From an uncultured Eubacteriales bacterium (GTDB lineage Bacteria > Bacillota > Clostridia > Christensenellales > Aristaeellaceae): a DNA stretch of 35,064 nt. A program made the translations under genes and the position numbers. The notes under the pieces were generated by a model. It saw nothing but the letters and a program-made list of their open reading frames with translations, was not told where the DNA came from and ran no database searches. Shown here piece by piece: positions 15,588-23,019 of the stretch; the stretch's first letter is position 1, and each line of letters begins with the position of its first letter. The stretch spans positions 1 to 35,064 of the forward strand of contig CADAKE010000010.1 of NCBI GenBank assembly GCA_902788445.1, given 5' to 3'.

Positions 15588-16313
15588 TTACTGCCACAGC
15601 CCCTCGTGCCGGAGGGGCTTTTCCATGCGCGTTTCCACGTATTCGCCCAGCGCCGCGCCGGGCGCGTCGGCCTCGGGCAGGTCGGTTTTGTCGATGCCGC
15701 GGGTCAGCACGTCCCGCATCCAGCGCACCTGGGCGGGCGTGACGGGCCGGGCGGGACGCAGGCTGCTCTGGCAGTTGGCGCAGAGCAAGCCGCCCTCCTC
15801 AATGTCCATGAGCCGGATCTCGCCGTCCTCCATGCGCCTGCCGCAGCTGACGCAGTGGGAGAGTCTGGGCCGATAGCCGCTGACAGCGGAAAAATGCAGA
15901 AGAAACGCGGCGGCCACGGCCTGGGCGTTTTTGTTCGTATAGGCCAGGCGCGACAGGGAGCGGGCCAGCAGCGTGAATAGCTCCACCGCTTTTTCGCCCG
16001 GCTGGGCGGCGGCCTCGGCCACGGAGAGAATATAGGTGGCGTATTTCAGCCGTTCGTAATCCGTGCGCAATGGAAAGAAGCTCTCCGTCACATTGCAGGA
16101 GGACACGTTCATCCGCCCCTTGCCCGCGTAGAGCACATATTCCCCCAGCGTGAACCATTCGCTGGCGGCGAGCAGCGGGCTTTGCGGCCGTTTGCACCCC
16201 CGGCATACGGCCTCGATCCGGCCCATGGAGGGGGAAAGCAGGGTCAGCATCCGGTCGTGCTCCCGGTAATCCGCGTGACGCAGCACGATGGCCTGGGTGA
16301 CGAGTGACGGCAT
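15588..16313 (-). CDS. recO: DNA repair protein RecO
   Basis: The 241-aa protein has the N-terminal OB fold (QAIVLRHADYREHDRML, with LLSPSMGRIEAVCRG) and a C-terminal zinc ribbon (Cys154-x2-Cys157 and Cys178-x2-Cys181). RecO loads RecA with RecR and anneals SSB-coated strands in RecF-pathway repair. Its length matches the family. The ATG is preceded by AAGGAGGGG. The last codons overlap the intrinsic terminator of the convergent pgsA gene. Confidence 0.93.
   Translation of the reverse strand: MPSLVTQAIVLRHADYREHDRMLTLLSPSMGRIEAVCRGCKRPQSPLLAASEWFTLGEYVLYAGKGRMNVSSCNVTESFFPLRTDYERLKYATYILSVAEAAAQPGEKAVELFTLLARSLSRLAYTNKNAQAVAAAFLLHFSAVSGYRPRLSHCVSCGRRMEDGEIRLMDIEEGGLLCANCQSSLRPARPVTPAQVRWMRDVLTRGIDKTDLPEADAPGAALGEYVETRMEKPLRHEGLWQ
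15598..15623 (+). terminator. Intrinsic terminator of pgsA inside the recO 3' end
   Basis: AGCCCCTC (15598-15605) pairs with GAGGGGCT (15612-15619) over a 6-base loop and is followed by TTT and a pyrimidine run. It lies within the last codons of recO on the opposite strand, so the sequence serves both as coding DNA and as a stem-loop. Confidence 0.75.
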
Positions 16314-16339
16314 AATTCCCCTCCTTTTCCTGCTTTGTA

Positions 16340-16449
16340 TTCAGAATTGTAGGGGCGGATATCATCCGCCCGTTTGTCCTGATTATTTCAAGCAGCGCAA
16401 ATAACGATTTGCAGGAAGCGGGCGGATCATATCCGCCCCTACAGAATTG
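16340..16449. repeat. GGGGCGGAT double-palindrome element 1
   Basis: Left arm TGTAGGGGCGGATATCATCC plus GCCCG, and right arm its near-perfect inverse, with about 46 bases of unrelated sequence between. Each arm is itself a hairpin (GGCGGAT and ATCCGCC around ATC), so the unit can form one long or two short stems. It starts directly 3' of the ABC permease stop codon and fills the gap to recO. Confidence 0.85.
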
Positions 16450-16452
16450 CGG

Positions 16453-17253
16453 TCAGCTTCCGGTTGACCGATAAAACCGCATGGCTTTTTGAAACACGAG
16501 ATACATCACACCGAACAGCGCCGCCCCGGCCAGGGGCGTAACGAAGGCTGTCCAGTCCGGCCAGCCGTAGAGGGGCTTGCCTAAAATGTAGGCGGCGGGC
16601 ACATGCAGGGTCAGGGCGAACGGCGCGAACACGGTGAACACAATGCGCAGGGGGCGCGGGAAAATGTCGATGGGGTACTGGCACGCGCTGCGCCCGCCGT
16701 AGGTGAGGGCGTTCACCAGTTCCACCGACTTCACCGAATGGATGCAGAACACCGCTTCGATCAGGAACAGGCCCAGCACCAGCAGCATCCCCAGCAGGAT
16801 GGATTCCGCCATAGCGAGAGCTTTCAGCGCCGTCCATTCCACCGCCGCCATGCGGCTGCCCATCACGAGCGCCGTGGCGCCCACGGCGATGCAGGCGACG
16901 CGCCGGGGGTCGATGGCGCTGCACAGCACCTGGGTCAGCACGCCCCGGGGCCGAAGCAGCAGCGTGTCCAATTGCCCCGAGCGCACCAGCGAGGGAAAAT
17001 TGCCCGTCACGCCGCGCCCGAAAATTTCCGTCAGGTAAAACGTGACGGACATCATGCCGAAGAAGAAAAACAAGTCTCCCGGCATCCAGCGGCCCAGCCG
17101 GTCAAAGCGATCCACGATCAGGATCACCGCCAGCATTTCCCCGCCCTCCATCACCAATTGCGCCAGCGTCTGCATGAAGAAGGAGGCGGGATACTGCAAT
17201 TGGCTTCTCAGCAGCATCCCCATGGAGCGGAAATATAATTTGACTGTGTTCAT
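16453..17253 (-). CDS. ABC-2 family transporter permease (DUF990-like), without partner genes
   Basis: A roughly 266-aa integral membrane protein with six hydrophobic segments. The blocks LVRSGQLDTLLLRPRG and YPIDIFPRPLRIVFTVFAPFAL are typical of the ABC2_membrane_6 (DUF990) permeases. These usually occur as two permeases plus an ATPase; no such partner is present here, so it either pairs with genes elsewhere or is a remnant of a cluster. ATG 17253, with GGAG 5 bases upstream, is preferred over 17271, which lacks an RBS. Its neighbours are the GtrII-type glucosyltransferase and fbp, on the same strand. Confidence 0.8.
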   Translation of the reverse strand: MNTVKLYFRSMGMLLRSQLQYPASFFMQTLAQLVMEGGEMLAVILIVDRFDRLGRWMPGDLFFFFGMMSVTFYLTEIFGRGVTGNFPSLVRSGQLDTLLLRPRGVLTQVLCSAIDPRRVACIAVGATALVMGSRMAAVEWTALKALAMAESILLGMLLVLGLFLIEAVFCIHSVKSVELVNALTYGGRSACQYPIDIFPRPLRIVFTVFAPFALTLHVPAAYILGKPLYGWPDWTAFVTPLAGAALFGVMYLVFQKAMRFYRSTGS

Positions 17254-17290
17254 TTTGACTCCGTTATTCATCCATGCGTTTTATCGTTTG

Positions 17291-18847
17291 TTATTCCGAC
17301 ACCTTTACGACCAGATACCTGTCAATGACCTGGCAAAAGCCTTCCGCGGGATAAACCGGCAGGGCCCGGCTTTCAGGCTTATTTTCGATTTCGTGCCAGA
17401 GGGAACCATCCGACACCAGCGGAAGATCAAAGCCGCCGTCCCGCAGTACGCCGCTGTAAGACGCGACGGAGTTATCGTTGGAAATGGGCAGGTCGCCGTA
17501 TCGGGCGCGGTCATTGGATAAATCCCACAGCTCGTCTTTTTTGAACAGCGGATTGTCCGCGGGACGCCCGAGGAAAACGATTTCGTTTTCGGTTGGAATC
17601 AGGTTTTTCGCTTCCAGGCTGGCTGTCACGCGGTTCATGAAGGCAAGCGTGGTTTCCCTTCCGTGCAGCATCGTGTGCTGATCCACGCTGACTTGCAGGA
17701 AGCTGCCGGCCAGGATGAGGGAGATCAGGGCCAGCGGGCCGTATTGTGTAAGGTAAAAAAGAAATCCGCGCTTTTCCGGCCTGTTCCCTTTCGCCATGCC
17801 GCCCGCCGCTTCCGGCTGGCAGTAAACGCAAAGCAGAACGGGGCCGATCATTGCCAAGGAAAAAGACATTTGAATATCCATGCCGCCCGCGTCCGGCGCC
17901 ATCAGCAAGCAGACATTGGCGGCCAGGGGGAGGGCAAGCAGGCAGAGCAGAACCAGCGCGGCCCGCCCTTTTCCGGCCCTGAAGCATTTCACCGCCGGCA
18001 GCAGGGAAAACAGCGCAAAGGCGGCGGCCGCCGCGCGGTAGAGGACGAGATGCTGGTATATGTTGTGCAGAAAACTCCGGCCGGTGAAATACCGGAAAAA
18101 CTCCTGGTAGGCGTCGGCGATTCTGCGGGGCAGGCCCGTCAGCAAATGGCTGATGGTCAGCCGGTCGGCGCCGCGGTAGGCGGCAGCCTCCAGATGCAGG
18201 ATGGAAAGGGAGAAATCCCAAAGCAGTTTATAAAGGATGCACGCGGCAAGAAAAACGGCGAGCGTCCGCAGGACGAAGGACAGAATCTCCTTCCATGGCT
18301 TTTGCCTGAGCAGCAGCGCCATCACCTGGGCCAGGAACAGCACCGCGGCGCAGCCGACGCTTGCCTGGTAGGCCCCCAGTGCGAGGGTCAGCGCGGCGGC
18401 AGCGAGCGCCCACGCCCACCAGCCGGTTTTTCTGCTCATGATCCATATGCTCAGCACGCTCAGCAGCACGGAGCAGCCAAAGGTCGGCGACATGAAGCGG
18501 TAAGACAGGGAAATGCAAACCACAGTGTTGATTCCGAGCGAAAGAAGCGCCAGATAAGCGGCTTTGGCGTCCCGCAGGTCAAAGAGGGACAGAATCAGGC
18601 AGCCGGACAGGACGTACAGCGCAACGGTCAGCAGGGAGGTGAAAGGCTCGGCGGCGATGCTCAGGCGTCCAACGCTGATAAACGGCCAGAACCATCGGCC
18701 AATCTGGATGCACCATTTGTAGCCGACGTGATACGACCCGACCCATAAACCGTCCCAGACGTTCGTACACCCATTGACGATCTGGACGGAATACGCGAAT
18801 ACGCAGATCACAAAACAGACGAAAAAATACTTTTTATATTTCAGCAT
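17291..18847 (-). CDS. GtrII-type glucosyltransferase domain membrane protein
   Basis: This 518-aa polytopic membrane protein has about 10-12 hydrophobic helices, an early acidic loop (CTNVWDGLW), a QIGRWFWPFISVGR block and a C-terminal extracytoplasmic domain of about 130 residues ending near VIDRYLVVKVSE. These features match Glucos_trans_II (GtrII), GT-C-fold enzymes that add glucose from a lipid carrier to surface polysaccharide or teichoic acid. It starts 24 bases after the fbp stop codon. The donor and acceptor cannot be read from sequence. Confidence 0.8.
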   Translation of the reverse strand: MLKYKKYFFVCFVICVFAYSVQIVNGCTNVWDGLWVGSYHVGYKWCIQIGRWFWPFISVGRLSIAAEPFTSLLTVALYVLSGCLILSLFDLRDAKAAYLALLSLGINTVVCISLSYRFMSPTFGCSVLLSVLSIWIMSRKTGWWAWALAAAALTLALGAYQASVGCAAVLFLAQVMALLLRQKPWKEILSFVLRTLAVFLAACILYKLLWDFSLSILHLEAAAYRGADRLTISHLLTGLPRRIADAYQEFFRYFTGRSFLHNIYQHLVLYRAAAAAFALFSLLPAVKCFRAGKGRAALVLLCLLALPLAANVCLLMAPDAGGMDIQMSFSLAMIGPVLLCVYCQPEAAGGMAKGNRPEKRGFLFYLTQYGPLALISLILAGSFLQVSVDQHTMLHGRETTLAFMNRVTASLEAKNLIPTENEIVFLGRPADNPLFKKDELWDLSNDRARYGDLPISNDNSVASYSGVLRDGGFDLPLVSDGSLWHEIENKPESRALPVYPAEGFCQVIDRYLVVKVSE

Positions 18848-18871
18848 ATCGGAACAGCCTCCTGCGGGAGA

Positions 18872-20788
18872 TCATTTCTGCATATTCACGTCGCCTGCGC
18901 GATACGCGCCCAGCAGCGTCACCAGGTCGTCCATCCGCTCCTTGAGCGCCTTTCCGTGGTCGGTGTCCCGCACGTATTTGCGCTCGGGATAGGAGGCAAA
19001 CTCAAAGGACTGGGAGTGAATGTCCCGCCCGGTTTCCTGGGCGTCCCGCAGGGTGGTGAAGGGCTGATGGCTCATGAGGCGCATCCCGTGGCTGTTGGCG
19101 ATGAGGGTATAGCCCGCGATGCCGGTGGTTTTCTGGTAGGCGCGGCAGAACCCGCCGTCGATCACCACCAGCCTGCCGTTGGCTTTCAGCGGGCTTTCCC
19201 CGTGGGTGACGCGGACGGGCGTGTGGCCGTTGATGATGTGGGCGTCCTCGTTGGTGAGGCCGAACGCCGCCAGGATCTCTTCGCATTTCTGCTCGTCGTT
19301 GTAGTAGGTATAATATGCGTTCCGCGGCTCCTGCCAGGCGCGCTCATCCGGCACGTAGGCCCGGGCGAAGGTTTTGATCTTCCGGCCGCAGACCGGCGAA
19401 TCCGTGCCGCACCAGAGGTACCACATGAAATCCAGTGCGTAGCTGTCGCCGGTATAAAAGGCCTGCCGGGCAATCTGGTCGCAGTAATCCATGAGCGCTC
19501 TGCCGCCGCGTTCCACGCCGCCGAGGCGCTTTTTCAGGAAGGAGCCGTCCGCGTTCAGCGGCACACAGCCGTGGAACAGCAGGTTGCCGTTGCAGGTGCG
19601 GTACATCCAGCCCCGGTGGTACAGGAACGCGATGTGCTCATGCAGCCGGGGGCTGTGGGTGAAGGCATGGCGAAGCTGGGAAATAATGTCCGCTTCCTCC
19701 GGGGAAAGCTGGTAGGGGTCGTCCGGATTCAGGGTGGGCCAGGTCATATCTTTTACCGGCCACAGTTCCCCGTCGATCTCAATTTGTTTTTTCACCGGAT
19801 CGAGCTTGTGGAGCAGCAGCCGGTCCTGCATGTCAAATTCGGGATGGCGCTGGATGAGCTGCCCTTCCAGCTTGAACATCATGAGCGTGATGGCCTGCAG
19901 CGCGGCCTTTTCGGGAGGAAGCTCCGGATACAGCTTTTCCGCGAACAGGATCAGCGGCCGCAGGGGAATGCCGTAACCGCGCTCCAGCACGTCCATGTTG
20001 TTATAGGCCAAGGAGTTGCGCAGCACCGCCGCGACGCAGGCTTCGCTGCCCGACGCCGCGCCCATCCACAGCACGTCGTGGTTGCCCCATTCAATGTCCA
20101 CGGCGTGATGGCGCATCAGGATGTCCATGATGCTGTCCGCCCGGGGGCCGCGGTCGAAAATATCGCCCACCACGTGCAGCCTGTCCACCGCCAGGTTTTT
20201 GATCAGCACGGTCAGCGCCTGGATCAGGCTGTCGCAGCTGGACGTAGAAATGAGGGAGGAAATGATCGCGTCGTGATACCGGCGGCGGTTATCCTCCTGC
20301 TCGGTCTGCGCGGCGATTTCGTCCTGGTAATGCAGCAGCTCGTCCAGCAGGAACGACCAGTCGGCTGGCATCGCCTTGCGCACCTGGTCGCGGGTGTACT
20401 TGGAGGACAGCATCCGTGCCAGATGCACCATGCGCTCCACCTGCGCCCTGTACCACGCGGGCGTGGCGGTGCCCTTCTGGGTGTGCTGGCGCAGGATGGC
20501 GGAAGGATAATAGATGAGGGTGCAGAATTCGTCCGCTTCCGTCTGCGTGAGCTGATTGCCCAGCCACAGGTTCACCTTCTCCCGGATCACGCCGGAGCAG
20601 TTGTTCATGATGTGGCAGAACGCCTCATACTCCCCGTGCAGGTCGCTCATGAAATGCTCGGTGCCCATGGGCAGGCTGAGCTGCGCGCTGAGGCGGGTGA
20701 TCTCTGTGCACAGCGCTTCGATGGTCGGATACTGCTCGCCCAGCAGACGCAGGTATTTCAGGTTCTCGGCGGATGTTTTCTCCCGCAT
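18872..20788 (-). CDS. fbp: Fructose-1,6-bisphosphatase class III
   Basis: Fbp hydrolyses fructose-1,6-bisphosphate to fructose-6-phosphate in gluconeogenesis. From ATG 20788 (AGGGGGA 8 bases upstream) the protein has 638 aa, typical of Firmicutes class III; the in-frame ATG at 20899 would add 37 residues without an RBS. Metallophosphatase motifs are FMSDLHGEYEAF, VVGDIFDRGPRAD and EWGNHDVLWMGAASGS, with NGHTPVRVTHGE and a C-terminal VIDGGFCRAYQKTTGIAGYT. The gene heads a run with the GtrII and ABC permease genes downstream and has its own promoter. Confidence 0.96.
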   Translation of the reverse strand: MREKTSAENLKYLRLLGEQYPTIEALCTEITRLSAQLSLPMGTEHFMSDLHGEYEAFCHIMNNCSGVIREKVNLWLGNQLTQTEADEFCTLIYYPSAILRQHTQKGTATPAWYRAQVERMVHLARMLSSKYTRDQVRKAMPADWSFLLDELLHYQDEIAAQTEQEDNRRRYHDAIISSLISTSSCDSLIQALTVLIKNLAVDRLHVVGDIFDRGPRADSIMDILMRHHAVDIEWGNHDVLWMGAASGSEACVAAVLRNSLAYNNMDVLERGYGIPLRPLILFAEKLYPELPPEKAALQAITLMMFKLEGQLIQRHPEFDMQDRLLLHKLDPVKKQIEIDGELWPVKDMTWPTLNPDDPYQLSPEEADIISQLRHAFTHSPRLHEHIAFLYHRGWMYRTCNGNLLFHGCVPLNADGSFLKKRLGGVERGGRALMDYCDQIARQAFYTGDSYALDFMWYLWCGTDSPVCGRKIKTFARAYVPDERAWQEPRNAYYTYYNDEQKCEEILAAFGLTNEDAHIINGHTPVRVTHGESPLKANGRLVVIDGGFCRAYQKTTGIAGYTLIANSHGMRLMSHQPFTTLRDAQETGRDIHSQSFEFASYPERKYVRDTDHGKALKERMDDLVTLLGAYRAGDVNMQK

Positions 20789-20889
20789 ATTCAGTCCCCC
20801 TGTGCGCAGCGGCATGGCTCCGTCATGCGTTTGTGCTTTTGATTGAATCGCACGCGGCGTGTGTCCGAATGCTTTCCCCGTTCCCTGAT

Positions 20890-20918
20890 ATTTTATCATG
20901 AATTGCCAATCTGGGCAA
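20890..20918 (-). promoter_or_regulatory. Sigma-A promoter of fbp
   Basis: On the minus strand TTGCCC (20913-20918) and TAAAAT (20890-20895) are separated by 17 bases, with TG just before the -10. It lies about 100 bases upstream of the preferred start. Confidence 0.65.
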
Positions 20919-20990
20919 CCGGGAAAGAAGCATTTCGCAGGACTTGCGCGCGAATGAATAAAGTGTTACGAACAAAAAACATGACGAAAC

Positions 20991-21099
20991 CCTGTAGGGG
21001 CGGATAGCATCCGCCCGGTCAGACGGTTCCGTCATGATCGCTGAAAAGCCAGTTGACTCAACGTGTTTCATGCGGGCGGATACGATCCGCCCCCACAGG
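20991..21099. repeat. GGGGCGGAT double-palindrome element 2
   Basis: Left arm CCTGTAGGGGCGGATAGCAT plus CCGCCCG and right arm CGGGCGGATACGATCCGCCC plus CCACAGG are inverted copies, separated by about 55 bases. Each arm is an internal hairpin of GGGCGGAT/ATCCGCCC. It lies between the fbp promoter and the 3' end of the GT-C-like gene. Confidence 0.85.
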
Positions 21100-21165
21100 T
21101 TACGCGGTTATGCCATCCCGCATCTGTCCGATTTTTACAGAATGTGAGGCAGCCCCTTCAGATCA

Positions 21166-22359
21166 TCAAATGTGCACCCGCGTCACGGCCCAGAAGGTGA
21201 ACAGGAAGCACGCGCCGAGAAACAGCCATTCCGCCCAGTGCACGCGCTTCTTTTCAGGGGTCAGGAGCAGGAAAAAGAAGGTGTAGGGAATCAAATCCAC
21301 GGCGTAGCGCGCGCCAAGCTGGAAGCCGCCAAAGGTGCGGTGGAACAGGAGGAAGAAAGCGTGCAGCACGCAGGTGAACAGCACCACGGCCTTTTCCAGG
21401 GTCATCCGCTTTTTCACCGCGTCCGCAATGGCCCCCGCCAGCATCAGCGTCAGCGTGGGGCAGGCCAGCAGCATGGAATAGCCGAACTGCCTCACCTTCA
21501 TTCCGCCGTTCTCCCAGTACACGGGTGTGCCCCACAGGAAGGTTTTCAGGTGGTTCCCCACGTGGCTGATTGAAAACTGGATGCCGCCCTGGAAGGAAAA
21601 CTCCGGCAGGTAGTTATGGCCGAATTCCAAAGGATTTCCGAACCGGGCGTAATTGTATGCGCCAATTCCAACCGCCACAAGCAGCCCCAGACATACGCCT
21701 GGAATCAAGGGCCGCAGGGTGTTTTTCCAGGAAACGTTCGCCCGGCGGTTCAGGCTGAACCAGGTAAAGAACAGCGGCAGGCCGTACAGCGCGTTGAACG
21801 GACGGCAGGCCACGGACAGGGCGTAGCACAGCAGTGCCAGCGTGGGCCGATCCATCGTGAACAGGCACACCGCCGCCATCGTCAGGAAAAAGGCCAGCAC
21901 CTGCGCGTGATACCACACCGCGCCGTTCAGCGTCATGGGCAGCAGCGACGAGGAAAAGCAGATGAGGAACGAAAGCGCCGCCGCGGGAATCCGTTCATAT
22001 CCCGCGCGTTTCAGCGCATGATACATGAGCAGGCACGCGCCCAGGGCGTACAGCTTCACCAGCAGGTTGTCCGGCGTCGCCATGCCGAACAGATAGGTCA
22101 GCGGCAGCAGCACCACCGACGGCAGCGGCGGGAAGGAAACGTAGTATTCCCCTTCGTATAAAGCCAGTTCCAGATAGGGCACGTCCTCGGGCAAGTGCAA
22201 AAGCCCCTGCCGCCAGGCCAGCGCCTGCCGGGTGTAGGTGTTGTACATCGTCGGCCCCCAGAAGCTGCTGCCCAAAAACAGATGCAGCAGCGCCCACATC
22301 AGGCACATCGCCGCGATGAGGCAGTATGGAGTTTTGTCCCGAGAATGGGAGATGGTCAT
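21166..22359 (-). CDS. Polytopic membrane protein, GT-C glycosyltransferase-like
   Basis: A 397-aa protein with about 9-10 hydrophobic helices. An N-terminal loop (YNTYTRQALAWRQGLLHLPE, then GEYYVSFPPLPSVVLLP) and a CRPFNALYGLPLF segment resemble GT-C (family 39/87-like) glycosyltransferases that use polyprenyl-phosphate sugars. Its ATG overlaps the hepT stop codon in an ATGA sequence, so it is co-translated with the toxin gene, which is an unusual pairing. A cell-surface sugar-transfer role is inferred; no active-site residue is proven. Confidence 0.68.
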   Translation of the reverse strand: MTISHSRDKTPYCLIAAMCLMWALLHLFLGSSFWGPTMYNTYTRQALAWRQGLLHLPEDVPYLELALYEGEYYVSFPPLPSVVLLPLTYLFGMATPDNLLVKLYALGACLLMYHALKRAGYERIPAAALSFLICFSSSLLPMTLNGAVWYHAQVLAFFLTMAAVCLFTMDRPTLALLCYALSVACRPFNALYGLPLFFTWFSLNRRANVSWKNTLRPLIPGVCLGLLVAVGIGAYNYARFGNPLEFGHNYLPEFSFQGGIQFSISHVGNHLKTFLWGTPVYWENGGMKVRQFGYSMLLACPTLTLMLAGAIADAVKKRMTLEKAVVLFTCVLHAFFLLFHRTFGGFQLGARYAVDLIPYTFFFLLLTPEKKRVHWAEWLFLGACFLFTFWAVTRVHI

Positions 22360-22715
22360 TCCTTCATCTCCTCAGCAAGTGTTTTTTCGCAGAAAACGCG
22401 CAGGGCTGGAAGATCATCCTGAAGAATTTCCCACGTCGTTTCCGCGTCAATCGCGCCATAGTGATGGGCGATAATGTTCCTCAATCCTTTGATTTGCCGC
22501 CAGGGCTGCTGGAAATGGATCGATTTGAAGGCATCCGACAAGTGGCCGGACAGTTCGCCGATTTGGAGCAGGCACATCGCCGCGGCATTCTGATAAACCG
22601 TATCGGAGGAAAACACTGAAAAATCATTGCCAAACCGGGAAATCGTTTCGTCTGCCTGTTCGCAGTAGGTCAGCATATGAAGCAAAATACCGCGGTCTCG
22701 GTTAAGATTGCTCAT
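22356..22715 (-). CDS. hepT: HepT-like HEPN toxin ribonuclease
   Basis: This 119-aa protein is a HEPN-fold RNase. The catalytic R-x4-H-x-Y motif is intact as RNIIAHHY (Arg79, His84, Tyr86). HepT cleaves RNA until its cognate MntA antitoxin AMPylates the motif tyrosine. The start ATG overlaps the mntA reading frame by 14 bases, and the stop shares ATGA with the downstream GT-C-like gene. The pair is a type VII toxin-antitoxin module by family. Confidence 0.88.
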   Translation of the reverse strand: MSNLNRDRGILLHMLTYCEQADETISRFGNDFSVFSSDTVYQNAAAMCLLQIGELSGHLSDAFKSIHFQQPWRQIKGLRNIIAHHYGAIDAETTWEILQDDLPALRVFCEKTLAEEMKE

Positions 22716-22992
22716 ATAACAGCTTCTCCTCCTTTCGGATAGAGGCGAGGAATGCTTCATCCAGCGAGGAGGTGGACAGCAAATCGACTGGGCAATGAAG
22801 CGCATCCTCCAAATCATCATGGAGAGAAACCATCTGCAAGCCCTTGACCCGCCCTTTGTCCACCCGCAGATCAACGTCGCTTGTTTCAGAGCAGTCCCCG
22901 CGGGCATAGGAGCCAAACAGGAATAAGCGCTGCACGCCATAGCGCGCCGCGATGGGAGAAATGATTTTCCTGATCTCTTCCACCTGATACAT
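22702..22992 (-). CDS. mntA: MntA-like nucleotidyltransferase antitoxin
   Basis: About 96 aa, with the minimal nucleotidyltransferase motif GSYARGDCSETSDVDLRVD, in which GS is followed by ten residues and D-V-D. MntA uses ATP to add AMP to HepT and silence it. ATG 22992 has GGAGG 7 bases upstream; 23010 is an alternative start. It follows ppk by 27 bases and overlaps hepT, the canonical antitoxin-first order. Confidence 0.88.
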   Translation of the reverse strand: MYQVEEIRKIISPIAARYGVQRLFLFGSYARGDCSETSDVDLRVDKGRVKGLQMVSLHDDLEDALHCPVDLLSTSSLDEAFLASIRKEEKLLYEQS

Positions 22993-23019
22993 TCCTGTTC
23001 CTCCATGCATTGGCTTGAT

